DNA of 64,000 bases from Sphingobium sp. EM0848 (GTDB lineage: Bacteria; Pseudomonadota; Alphaproteobacteria; Sphingomonadales; Sphingomonadaceae): assembly GCF_013375555.1 (NCBI RefSeq), contig NZ_JABXWB010000002.1:1-64000 (forward strand). The letters are read 5' to 3'. The notes beneath the pieces were generated by a model. The model was given only the letters and a program-made list of their open reading frames with translations, did no database searches and was not told the origin of the DNA. Below, one piece after another: positions 25,655-33,579 of the stretch (position 1 is the first letter of the stretch; each line of letters begins with the position of its first letter). The position numbers and the translations under genes are program-made.

Positions 25655-26994
25655 TGCACTGGCTAGATCGCAGAACACCGGAGTCACGCAAATCTTTCGA
25701 TGCCCGGTCTGCTGGCGATGTCGACTATGGCCGCGTGGTCCACTCAGCCTCCTTCCGGCGATTGCAGGGCAAGACCCAGATTCTCAATCTTGGCGATAGC
25801 GATTTTTATCGCACCCGGCTCACGCACTCCTTGGAAGTGGCGCAGATTGCTGGCGGCTTGGTCAAGCAGCTCGTGCACAATCTTCCTGGCCACCCCGCGC
25901 TGGCCTACCTACCAGAACATGCTCTCATCCAGGCCATTGCCTGCACCCATGATCTGGGCCATCCCCCATTTGGGCATGGCGGCGAAATCGCTCTGAATTA
26001 CTGCATGAGAGATCATGGCGGTTTCGAAGGGAACGGCCAGACGCTCCGCATCCTGTCGAGATTGGAGAAATTCTCGGAGTCTGCTGGTTCGAACCTAACC
26101 CGCGAAACGCTGCTGGGCGTTCTCAAATACCCTGTTGCTTTTAGCCAGGCGGCAAACCCTGATCTCCGACCGGGCATGCTTTCCGACACCAGCGGCACGC
26201 CGCTGCTCGACCGCAATGCTTCCGAGCCCCCAAAATGCTTCTTGGATTGTGAGCAGGACGTCGTGGACTGGATCCTCTCCCCGCTCTCCAAGGGTGATAA
26301 GGAGGCCTTTCGGCAGTTTGATCTCAGGCTAGGAAAGCATACAAAGGCGCGCCACAAGGCGTTCGCATGCTCGATCATGGACCTCGCGGACGATATCAGT
26401 TTTGGTATCCACGATCTGGAGGATGCGCTCGCCCTCAAGCTGATAGATGAGCAGCAGTTTCATACACATGTGCCTGCATCGGCTTGCCAGGGCCTGCTCG
26501 ATTATCTGAACAGCCAATACCGCGGCCAATATGGCAATGACGTGTATGGTGGCCTGCTCAACCGCCTGTTTGGCGATGGCAACGACCGCAAGCATCAGAT
26601 CAACCGGATTCTCAATTTCGTCATCCCAAGCATTCAGATCCGAGAGGAAGCCGAGTTTGAGGAGCCAAGACTCAGATATCGAGCCGAGGTTCCAAAACCC
26701 GTGGCGGACTTCTTGGCCGCCGTGACGAAGCTGGTTTACGAAGAGGTGATCTGTAGCCCGAGCGTCCAGCATCTCGAGTTCAAAGGGCAAATGATGGTGA
26801 TCGCCGTTTTCGAGGTGATGAAGTCCGAACCGAAGCGATTCCTCCCCAACGACGTTTACGTCAAATTCGGCGCCTCTGCCGATCCTATGAGGGTCATCTG
26901 TGATTATGTTTCAGGCATGACCGACGCTCATCTCTTGCGGACCTATGAACGCCTCTTTGCTCCGCGGATGGGATCAGTGTTCGACAAGCTCTGA
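25651..26994 (+). CDS. dgt: Deoxyguanosinetriphosphate triphosphohydrolase (dGTPase)
   Basis: A 447-residue HD-superfamily enzyme that converts dGTP to deoxyguanosine and triphosphate. It has the dGTPase start (DRRTPESRKSFDARSAGDVDYGRVVHSASFRRLQGKTQI), RLTHSLEVAQIAGGL (about 55-69), the metal motif ACTHDLGHPPFGHGGE (about 97-112) and DLADDISFGIHDLED for the last Asp. GGGGG precedes the ATG at 25651. Bacterial dGTPases lower dGTP; some act as antiviral enzymes by starving phage replication. Location beside an AddAB-like nuclease suggests a defence role here, which is inference. Confidence 0.9.
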   Translation: MMHWLDRRTPESRKSFDARSAGDVDYGRVVHSASFRRLQGKTQILNLGDSDFYRTRLTHSLEVAQIAGGLVKQLVHNLPGHPALAYLPEHALIQAIACTHDLGHPPFGHGGEIALNYCMRDHGGFEGNGQTLRILSRLEKFSESAGSNLTRETLLGVLKYPVAFSQAANPDLRPGMLSDTSGTPLLDRNASEPPKCFLDCEQDVVDWILSPLSKGDKEAFRQFDLRLGKHTKARHKAFACSIMDLADDISFGIHDLEDALALKLIDEQQFHTHVPASACQGLLDYLNSQYRGQYGNDVYGGLLNRLFGDGNDRKHQINRILNFVIPSIQIREEAEFEEPRLRYRAEVPKPVADFLAAVTKLVYEEVICSPSVQHLEFKGQMMVIAVFEVMKSEPKRFLPNDVYVKFGASADPMRVICDYVSGMTDAHLLRTYERLFAPRMGSVFDKL

Positions 26995-27093
26995 CATCCA
27001 AAAACGTTAGAATAAGGGACGCGCCTCCAAAATTATGACCGTTTTTGACGCACAATAAATTTAACAGGCTCCCATCGAAAGCAGGGAGTGAAT

Positions 27094-27606
27094 GTGACGG
27101 AGCGTGAGGACAGCCTTCTAGGTTGGGTGGGCGCGGGCATCGTCTTCGCATTGATGATGCAAGTGACTCCATTCCGTTGGGCCGTTTACGCGCTCACTGC
27201 CTGGCTCGGCTTCTTGTTCGTACAAGATTGGTGGAGCGAACGTGAGTTGCCGGTGGGCTCTCCTGATGCAGAATGGCAGATCGAAGCACAGGACATCCAA
27301 TCCAATGCCAACGATCAGCAACTTCGCTACTCGGTGCAGGGATGGTTTCACAATCGCGGCAATGAGGCGCTCGAAAGCGCGCTGCTGGTCGGTCTCCTTT
27401 ACGAATGCGTTTCGCCCGACGAACCAATTGATCGATGCACCCCCGTCAGCGAAAGCCATGACAATCTGACGCTTGATCTGAAGCCAGGTTTCCGCACGCA
27501 CTTTACGGCTTACCCACAGTTCAGCGGCGCAGGAGGCCCCAATCCGCGGGTAGTTTGGAATATGCGGAACGTCATTGCCGATAACGACTGGAAGCTGGAT
27601 GAATGA
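27094..27606 (+). CDS. Hypothetical membrane-anchored protein
   Basis: About 170 residues. GTG 27094 is preferred (GGGA 6 bases upstream) over GTG 27088. Two hydrophobic segments near the N-terminus (LLGWVGAGIVFALMMQV, WAVYALTAWLGFLFVQDWW) anchor a soluble part with a beta-rich pattern (LRYSVQGWFHNRGNEALESALLVGLLYEC, FRTHFTAYPQFSGAGG) that resembles a small immunoglobulin-like domain. The role is unknown. Confidence 0.6.
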   Translation: MTEREDSLLGWVGAGIVFALMMQVTPFRWAVYALTAWLGFLFVQDWWSERELPVGSPDAEWQIEAQDIQSNANDQQLRYSVQGWFHNRGNEALESALLVGLLYECVSPDEPIDRCTPVSESHDNLTLDLKPGFRTHFTAYPQFSGAGGPNPRVVWNMRNVIADNDWKLDE

Positions 27607-27657
27607 GGCGAATTCTCAACGTCACCAACTTGGCGGCACACCCATGAAGGCGAGTCG

Positions 27658-27846
27658 ATGACCAACGATCAAATCGCGTTGGGTGCGGCCGTGATGATGC
27701 TGAGACGACATGGTGACCAAGCCCCCACCAAGGTAGCCGAGCGGATTGGCGAGCTTGCTGTCGAAGGAGACTGGGAGGGATTAGCGTTCTGGAAGGCAAT
27801 AGCATCCAAAATGGATCAGATATTGCGCGCGGGTTCGGTTCAATAA
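27658..27846 (+). CDS. DUF6961-like small protein
   Basis: A 62-residue protein (MTNDQIALGAAVMMLRRHGD, then VAERIGELAVEGDWEGLAFWKAIASKMD). The pattern of an aromatic or hydrophobic N-terminal helix, a short linker, and GDxxGxAxWxxIAxxxD matches the DUF6961 proteins that are frequent in sphingomonads. The function is unknown. Confidence 0.65.
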   Translation: MTNDQIALGAAVMMLRRHGDQAPTKVAERIGELAVEGDWEGLAFWKAIASKMDQILRAGSVQ

Positions 27847-27964
27847 TGGCCACGCGCTTTTAAGATGACGAACTGCAACTACTGCCCCGACCGCTTGACA
27901 TCTCGGTCGGCGCCCTACAACAGATTCACTGGCCTTGGGGAAGGCCAAATATGGGGGTATTTCA

Positions 27965-28594
27965 ATGAGATTCATGTACGCGATGCTCGCCTGCGCGATC
28001 GCCTCGTCGACGCTTGCTCAGACTCAGGTCCAGTCGCCTGCGCTGGCTGTTGGCCCCGCAGCCAACAATGTTCTTCGCACGGGCACAGAGATCCAACTCA
28101 AGACGGAAGAGCCGCTGACGACCGAAGGCAAGAAACTACGTGTGGGTCAGCATTTCAGGCTCTCGGTGATTGAGCCTGTATCTGTCGGTGGTCAGATCGT
28201 CATTCCGGTCGGTTCGCCTGCTGTCGGGGAGATAACCGAAGTTCGTAACAAAGGGATGTGGGGCAAATCCGGCCATCTGACCGCCTCTCTCCTCAATGTG
28301 AGCGTAAACGGCCGCCAAATCCGGCTTACCGGTACATTTGACGACAAGGGTGTCACCGGCACGGCAGGGGTCGTCGCCGCTGTTGCCTTCGTTCCGGTCG
28401 TAGGCTTCTTCACCACGGGTACGAGCGCCAAAATCGCTGCTGGATCGCAGGTAAAGGGTTTCATCGGCGAAGATGTGCCGTTGGTTTTCGCCGAAGCCAA
28501 ACCGGCTGAACCTGTGACCGTTCCTGTCGCAGCCGGCACCGCTATTGCTGCCGCAGTGGAGACGGCTCCGGCGGTTGCCCCTTCTACAAAGTGA
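27965..28594 (+). CDS. Secreted hypothetical protein, paralogue of 29021-29590
   Basis: A 209-residue protein from the ATG at 27965. The signal peptide is MRFMYAMLACAIASSTLAQ. The central beta-rich domain reads GTEIQLKTEEPLTTEGKKLRVGQHFRLSVIEPV, IPVGSPAVGEITEVRNKG, then a glycine-rich hydrophobic hairpin (TAGVVAAVAFVPVVGFFTTG) and QVKGFIGED. The third gene of this cluster has the same domain order. The hydrophobic hairpin may insert into a membrane. It is the first gene of a three-gene run of secreted proteins. Confidence 0.7.
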   Translation: MRFMYAMLACAIASSTLAQTQVQSPALAVGPAANNVLRTGTEIQLKTEEPLTTEGKKLRVGQHFRLSVIEPVSVGGQIVIPVGSPAVGEITEVRNKGMWGKSGHLTASLLNVSVNGRQIRLTGTFDDKGVTGTAGVVAAVAFVPVVGFFTTGTSAKIAAGSQVKGFIGEDVPLVFAEAKPAEPVTVPVAAGTAIAAAVETAPAVAPSTK

Positions 28595-28623
28595 TCCGAC
28601 TTTAACACGGAGCTTAAATTCTC

Positions 28624-29016
28624 ATGCGTTTCGTTCTGATTGCCGCCTTTTCGGTGGCTATTGCATCGCCTGCCCTTGCCCAACCAACCCAGGCTCAGCC
28701 GCTCGTGAATGAGGAAGTCGGCGTCCCCGTTTTCCCATACGATATCACCGACCGCCCCTATGAGGTGCTGGGTGAGGTCAAGGCTGGGGTTCGCAAGGCG
28801 ACCGTCTTCAGCAAATCGCCTTCGCAGGACAAAATCTACAAAGAGCTGTGGGAACGTGCACAAAAGCTGGGTGCTGATGCCGTGATCAAAGCGCAATATG
28901 GTGATGCTCATGTGTCGGCATTCAGCTGGGGCAAAGCGAACGCGACCGGCACGGCGGTTCGCTTCTTGCCGGCTGGCAGCGCTACTGCGGCAGCGGCACC
29001 TGCTGGCTCCCACTAA
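28624..29016 (+). CDS. Secreted YbjQ-like small protein
   Basis: A 130-residue protein with a clear signal peptide (MRFVLIAAFSVAIASPALAQ). The mature part, YEVLGEVKAGVRKATVFSK to KLGADAVIKAQYGD, follows the YbjQ/UPF0145 pattern (a GxVxxG start, a helix ending in GADAVI, then a strand). The Ala/Pro-rich tail is probably flexible. It lies between two paralogous secreted proteins on the same strand; the trio may form one periplasmic or envelope unit. Confidence 0.65.
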   Translation: MRFVLIAAFSVAIASPALAQPTQAQPLVNEEVGVPVFPYDITDRPYEVLGEVKAGVRKATVFSKSPSQDKIYKELWERAQKLGADAVIKAQYGDAHVSAFSWGKANATGTAVRFLPAGSATAAAAPAGSH

Positions 29017-29020
29017 CTTA

Positions 29021-29590
29021 ATGTTGCGCGCAGCCTTTATCGCAGGCGCCCTTCTGGCCAGCAGTCAGGCAATGGCTGCTCAGGACGCTACCGCTTCAGA
29101 AACTATCATCGCCCCTGCCCCTTCACCCACTCCTCGCTGGGTGAAGGGTACAGATGTTGAACTGATGGTGGTTCGCGAAGTGAACAGTCGATCCGCCAAG
29201 GCCGGCGAGCGTTTCAGGCTGCGCGTTAATTCACCCGTCACCGTGGACGGAGCCATCGCCGTCCCGATCGGGGCTGTCGCCTGGGGAGAAATTGTTGCCG
29301 TCTCGGGCACAAGCGCGGCGGGTGGCAAAGGGCAGCTAAGCCTCCGCTTGCTTCACCTCGACACCCCGTGGGGGCCGGTCGCGTTGACCGGCACGAAAGG
29401 TACTGAAGGCGCCTCGAACACCGGCGGGGTCATTTTGGGCGTGTTGGGCTTTGGCATTTTCGGCCTGCTGAACAAGGGCGGTAATGCAACCTTCAAGGCC
29501 GGCGATATCATTCATGGGTATATCGCCGATGGCGAGGAGCCAGCTCCCGCGCCTCTCCTCATCTCGAATCAAGACGGGTCGCATTCATGA
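29021..29590 (+). CDS. Secreted hypothetical protein, paralogue of 27965-28594
   Basis: A 189-residue protein starting 4 bases after the previous stop. The signal peptide is MLRAAFIAGALLASSQAMAA. It has the same domain as the first gene of the run: GTDVELMVVREVNSRSAKAGERFRLRVNSPV, VPIGAVAWGEIVAVSGTS, a hydrophobic glycine-rich segment (GGVILGVLGFGIFGLLNKG) and FKAGDIIHGYIADG. The duplication on either side of the YbjQ-like gene suggests the two act together. Confidence 0.7.
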   Translation: MLRAAFIAGALLASSQAMAAQDATASETIIAPAPSPTPRWVKGTDVELMVVREVNSRSAKAGERFRLRVNSPVTVDGAIAVPIGAVAWGEIVAVSGTSAAGGKGQLSLRLLHLDTPWGPVALTGTKGTEGASNTGGVILGVLGFGIFGLLNKGGNATFKAGDIIHGYIADGEEPAPAPLLISNQDGSHS

Positions 29591-29645
29591 AAATGGTACG
29601 GCTCGAATTGTGATTTAGGCATTCGAGAAAGCGAGGCTCGACTAT

Positions 29646-30458
29646 ATGTCTTTTCGTTACCCAACCACTAGTCCACTGCATCCTGAAGCGCTCAAGCGGA
29701 AACAACGTAGCCTTCGCGAGGGCTTCGCTATGCCTCTCACCCTTCGAGTTCACCGAGCGCTTTCTTGGCTACGCAGGGCGGAAGCCGACGAGGGTGACGA
29801 GGACGTACGTTTCATCCTGTTGTGGATCGGTTTTAACGCGGCCTATGCCGGCGACGTTGGATTAGCTCTGGGTGGCGAGAGTCAGCGCGAGCGCGACGCC
29901 TTCGCCCGCTTTTTCTCCACTCTGGTCAGTTTCGATGGCAAGCATCGGATTTATGACATGGTCTGGCAGCGATTCAGCCAGGAAATCAGGGTCCTGCTCG
30001 ACAACCGCCTCTACAACGCGTCGCGGGACGTCCTGCTTGCAATATGGGTGCGGACAATATTCCAACTGTTACGCAACTGCAGGCGGCGGCTGTCGATTTC
30101 CTCCCGCGCGCGCTGTGCGATCCGTTCAAGGTCGACCACCAGCTCATCAGCGAGGCAGCGTCGCTCGGAGGGGGCAGCGTCCTTCATCAGTGCCGCTGCG
30201 GTTGACACCGCTTCCGGGACCGTGCGGGAGATGAATGTAGAACAGTCAACGACGCTCCATTCGACTGATTCCTCGCTCACCAACTCCAGCACCCGAGCAC
30301 AGCTATGCCGAGCTAAAGAAAGACGCTGCGCGTATTCTGGCGCAAGTTCTCCAGCGATTTTCCAAGCTTCAGCGATATGTGGATCCGCCTCGGGCTCCAA
30401 GGCTTCCTCGACGACCGCAGAGGACATCGTCGACTCCTCTTCCATCGCCAGCAGCTGA
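29646..30458 (+). pseudogene. Truncated HEPN-domain gene with antisense read-through
   Basis: Residues 1 to about 128 read as a HEPN-type protein: PLTLRVHRALSWLRRAEADE, VRFILLWIGFNAAYA, and HRIYDMVWQRFSQEIRVLLDN. After about 30010 the frame changes to Ser/Arg/Ala-rich low-complexity sequence that is antisense to the real minus-strand gene 30011-30679. The family normally continues with a second half holding the RxxxxH motif, which is missing. So the 3' half was lost by a deletion or rearrangement near 30010-30060, and the rest of the frame is accidental. The start has GAGG 9 bases upstream. Confidence 0.65.
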
Positions 30459-30679
30459 CGATCAGCAAGTCCCTCACGGCGTCCGAATTTTCTCAGACAC
30501 AGGACGAACACCAGGATCGCAACGCCAGATACAGCAATTCCGAACCAATCACCCACAAGAGCGACGGGCAGAACAACGAAGGCAATAAGGCCAGCAAGCG
30601 CCGCCACCATTGCGGCGCCCGCAACTTTCCCAAGGACAAGAGCCGCATTGACGAGGCCTTGTAGACCCTTGCGCAGCAC
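30011..30679 (-). CDS. Hypothetical membrane protein with helical cytoplasmic part
   Basis: 222 residues from a GTG at 30679; the frame is open back to 30749 but has no better start. Two membrane helices (ALVLGKVAGAAMVAALAGLIAF, VVLPVALVGDWFGIAVSGVAILVFVL) lead to a long acidic helical region (EEALEPEADPHIAEAWKIAGEL). The C-terminus (SWNIVRTHIASRTSRDAL) runs into the broken HEPN gene and may itself be altered by the same rearrangement. It is probably the last gene of the small minus-strand operon starting at 31498. Confidence 0.55.
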   Translation of the reverse strand: MLRKGLQGLVNAALVLGKVAGAAMVAALAGLIAFVVLPVALVGDWFGIAVSGVAILVFVLCLRKFGRREGLADRQLLAMEEESTMSSAVVEEALEPEADPHIAEAWKIAGELAPEYAQRLSLARHSCARVLELVSEESVEWSVVDCSTFISRTVPEAVSTAAALMKDAAPSERRCLADELVVDLERIAQRAREEIDSRRLQLRNSWNIVRTHIASRTSRDAL

Positions 30680-30748
30680 CTCCCAATTCGGCGCAGGAGA
30701 ACGACGCTCACGAACAACAAAAGCGCGAAAAAAATCAGCCGGCCCAAT

Positions 30749-30958
30749 CTAGATGTTCCCCACGCAAATGCCTGATGCAACCCTTCGCGCACCGTTCTTG
30801 TCTGGAGCGCTTACCAATCCGGAAGGTTCTATCTCGTCCATAATTCGGCGAGCATAAGCATATTGAACCCCCAACTCTCTGGCTAACCGGTTTGTCGAAC
30901 CAGATCGCGATTTTCTTATCAGATCGCACGCCATTTGGACGCGATCAGCATGGGTCAT
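30749..30958 (-). CDS. Standalone FtsK gamma-like winged-helix protein, copy 2
   Basis: A 69-residue protein (start 30958) made almost entirely of one winged helix: ACDLIRKSRSGSTNRLARE, LGVQYAYARRIMDEIEPSGLV, SAPDKNGARRV. The pattern resembles the FtsK gamma domain, as in the gene at 15599-16003. It is too small to be anything but a DNA-binding module. It lies in a minus-strand run with a 52-residue membrane protein and a thermonuclease. Confidence 0.55.
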   Translation of the reverse strand: MTHADRVQMACDLIRKSRSGSTNRLARELGVQYAYARRIMDEIEPSGLVSAPDKNGARRVASGICVGNI

Positions 30959-30989
30959 CGGGCCATCCCCGTTGATGGGTGGCATGCGA

Positions 30990-31148
30990 TTACTCGAACA
31001 GCCCAATGAGCCGCCGGACAACCGATGCGAGCATCATACCCGTGCCGAGCAGGAGAAGACCTCCGATGATAATCGCTTCTAGAGCAACCAGATAGGGGAA
31101 GGGCGAACCATCAGCTTCTCTATCCCGCTCATCCCAGCGACGTGACAT
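30990..31148 (-). CDS. 52-residue single-pass membrane protein
   Basis: The ATG at 31148 overlaps the stop of the upstream thermonuclease gene (TGATG), with GCAGG just before it, which argues for coupled translation. Product: a charged N-terminus MSRRWDERDREADG, one membrane helix (YLVALEAIIIGGLLLLGTGM) and a basic tail ending RRLIGLFE. I do not recognise it. The overlap is the main evidence that it is real. Confidence 0.55.
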   Translation of the reverse strand: MSRRWDERDREADGSPFPYLVALEAIIIGGLLLLGTGMMLASVVRRLIGLFE

Positions 31149-31498
31149 CACCTGCACTCCCGCGCCAGCTCAAGCCCATTATCCCAGTTTCTCTTATAGA
31201 TCGCCTGACCGCGCCCGATCTGCTCACAGGCAACATTGACGCCATTCACATAAACATGGGCGAGCGTACGACCATAGCGGTCGCGTCCCACGCGGCGGAT
31301 GCTGACGGAACCACTCATGAGATTTTGCAGGCTCTGCTTACTGGCCTGCCCGTCGCCCGGAGCGCATGCGCGCCCCGCCGCGCATCCATGGATTTCAGGC
31401 GCGTCGATGCCAACTAGGCGCACGCGTTCTCCATCCAAACGGATGGTATCGCCATCGACGACGGTTACGGCAGCCGCCAGCAAGAATATTCCGATCAT
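31148..31498 (-). CDS. Thermonuclease family (SNase-like) protein
   Basis: A 116-residue protein with a short hydrophobic N-terminus (MIGIFLLAAAVTVV) that may be a signal. It has the complete SNase active site: VDGDTIRLDGERVRLVGIDAPE with the first Arg, Asp and Glu, and DRYGRTLAHVYVNG with the second Arg. It would cut DNA and RNA with Ca2+ outside the cytoplasm. It heads a minus-strand run with overlapping genes. Unlike the copy at 1707-2177, its key residues are intact. Confidence 0.82.
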   Translation of the reverse strand: MIGIFLLAAAVTVVDGDTIRLDGERVRLVGIDAPEIHGCAAGRACAPGDGQASKQSLQNLMSGSVSIRRVGRDRYGRTLAHVYVNGVNVACEQIGRGQAIYKRNWDNGLELARECR

Positions 31499-31618
31499 CC
31501 TGAATTCCGTTTACCGAGTTTCACCGGCCCAGCAGTAGCGAACGCGCCGGACCACCCATTGGTGAACCAAGCCTTTGGGGCCAAAGGCCATTGGTTGCAT
31601 TCTGTTTCGAGTTGGAGC

Positions 31619-31867
31619 TTACTGACCTGACTTGATGTTCTTCGCTAAGACGGAAATCGCGCCGCCGATCAACAGGCCTGCCCCAACTGTGACGAACGGC
31701 ACGACCGCAGCGATAGCGGCACCGGCCGCAGCGCCAGTGATGGCCGTGCGACCCATCTCGGTGCCCCAAGCCTTCTTCACCCCATCGACAGTCTTCTCAC
31801 CGATTTTCTGGCCGACCTTCGCCGCGCTGGTTCCCGCCTCTTTCAACGTATCTCGATCAATCTTCAT
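31619..31867 (-). CDS. Small protein with glycine-rich membrane hairpin
   Basis: An 82-residue protein from the ATG at 31867 (GGGG upstream). A charged helix (MKIDRDTLKEAGTSAAKVGQ) precedes a Gly/Ala-rich hydrophobic hairpin (AITGAAAGAAIAAVVPFVTV, GAGLLIGGAISVLAK), which resembles glycine-zipper proteins. It may insert in a membrane. The function is unknown. Confidence 0.5.
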   Translation of the reverse strand: MKIDRDTLKEAGTSAAKVGQKIGEKTVDGVKKAWGTEMGRTAITGAAAGAAIAAVVPFVTVGAGLLIGGAISVLAKNIKSGQ

Positions 31868-32038
31868 GCTAATTCCCCTGTTTGATGCTTTCACCACCCC
31901 ATCCTGTCTGCTGGGTCAAGGTAGTTCGGCCTTTCAGAGACCACGAGGAGGTAAGTACGACCACATCTGTCAGATTCGGTCGTAATAGCTCTCGCCAACT
32001 TCAAGCTGGCGCCATGAAGATGGCCTGAAAGGACAAGA

Positions 32039-33439
32039 ATGGACCAAAGAGACGCTGCTAATGTGCTCCGCACCAGTGCGAGCCATCCGTTGAAGATCGC
32101 GTTCGTCCCAGCCGGCGTCCGCGGCGGCAGAATAGGGATCACATTCTGCCCGGGTAAGAAGCAGCAAGATGCTCTGACGGGCGCGTGGAACCGTGACCTC
32201 TGCGCAGACCTAGACGCCATTCAAGCCACTGGCGCGGCCGCAGTAGTTTCCCTGATCGAAAGCGAAGAATTCCTTAGCCTCGGCGTGGAACGGCTCGGCG
32301 AGGAAGTGCGCGCACGTCACATGGACTGGTTTCATCTGCCCATCAGGGATGTCAGCATTCCCTCCCCGGTGTTCGAGCAGGCATGGGCCGTCACTGGCGC
32401 CAATCTACGCTCCCGCCTACGCCAGGGCTTCGATATCGTGCTCCATTGCAAGGGCGGCTTGGGGCGCGCCGGAATGATAGCCGCGCGACTGCTCGCTGAA
32501 CTGGGGAGCGAGCCAATGGCTGCCATAGAGCAGGTGCGGACGGCTCGCCCCGGAGCGATCGAGACACACGACCAACTCACCTATGTGCAGCGAAGGGCCA
32601 CAGTCGAAGAGGCTCATCCCCCCACGACCTCCGCGGCGGTGCGTGCTCGCGGCCGAGGCGCTTTGATCGGCTTGGCTGTAGGTGACGCCCTCGGAACGAC
32701 ATTGGAGTTTGCACGCAGGGACAGCTATCCCCTTCTAACCGACATGATCGGGGGCGGCCCGTTCGGCTTGAGGCCTGGCGAATGGACAGACGATACGTCG
32801 ATGGCCCTCGCCCTGGCGGATAGTCTTTTGACCCGCAACATCGGCATGACCGTCAGCGCAGCATTGGCCCGCTGGGAGCAATCGGGAAACCCCATCGCCG
32901 GATCCACAGATCCCGCCACCGCGGGGAACGGCAGCTTGATGCGCCTCGCGCCAGTAGCTCTTCGATATCATGACGACATCCCAGCACTTGATGATGCCGC
33001 AGCACGTCAAGGTCGGACCACACACGCAGCGCCTGAGGCAGTGGAGGCTTGCGTCCTCTATGCGCGAATGATCGCGAGCGCGATTTCCGGCAGCAACCTG
33101 GACGATGTTCTCAACATCAGGGGCGAGGGCCTGACCAGGAAGATCGCGGACATCGTTGGTGGCTCCTGGCGAGGTAAGCCGAGGCAAGACATTCACGCGT
33201 CGGGCTATGTCGCGCATTCGCTGGAAGCCGCACTCTGGTGCATCGGTCGAACCGGCAGTTTCACAGAAGCCGTCCTAACTGCCGCCAATCTCGGACAGGA
33301 TGCCGACACCACCGCTGCAATCACCGGCCAGCTCGCCGGCGCCCTCTATGGTGAGGCCGGCATCCCACAAGCATGGCGGGATCGGATCGTCGGTTATGAG
33401 CGAATTAGCGATATGGCCGATCAACTCTTATCCCGGTAA
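32039..33439 (+). CDS. Dual-specificity phosphatase/ADP-ribosylglycohydrolase fusion
   Basis: A 466-residue two-domain enzyme (AAAGGA 6 bases before the ATG). Residues about 15-190 are a cysteine phosphatase: the P-loop HCKGGLGRAG (about 135-144) fits HCxxGxxR, with an upstream general-acid Asp in LPIRDVSIP. Residues about 203-466 are an ADP-ribosylglycohydrolase of the DraG/ARH type: RGALIGLAVGDALGTTLEF, GEWTDDTSMALALADSLL and LGQDADTTAAITGQLAGALYG carry the metal-binding Asp residues. It would remove ADP-ribose (or a related group) and phosphate from the same or related targets. It heads a co-directional run of nuclease genes. Confidence 0.85.
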   Translation: MDQRDAANVLRTSASHPLKIAFVPAGVRGGRIGITFCPGKKQQDALTGAWNRDLCADLDAIQATGAAAVVSLIESEEFLSLGVERLGEEVRARHMDWFHLPIRDVSIPSPVFEQAWAVTGANLRSRLRQGFDIVLHCKGGLGRAGMIAARLLAELGSEPMAAIEQVRTARPGAIETHDQLTYVQRRATVEEAHPPTTSAAVRARGRGALIGLAVGDALGTTLEFARRDSYPLLTDMIGGGPFGLRPGEWTDDTSMALALADSLLTRNIGMTVSAALARWEQSGNPIAGSTDPATAGNGSLMRLAPVALRYHDDIPALDDAAARQGRTTHAAPEAVEACVLYARMIASAISGSNLDDVLNIRGEGLTRKIADIVGGSWRGKPRQDIHASGYVAHSLEAALWCIGRTGSFTEAVLTAANLGQDADTTAAITGQLAGALYGEAGIPQAWRDRIVGYERISDMADQLLSR

Positions 33440-33579
33440 GCCGTAGAAGCGCCCCCTTTCACTCTAGGCAGCCTAGCCTGCGCCCCATCCCGGCATCGGG
33501 AACCTCGATTTCCTTCATTAGGCTCTTGAAAGAGCGGCGAAAGCGGTCGTAGTTGGGCACGAATGGGGGGTAGTGCAGC

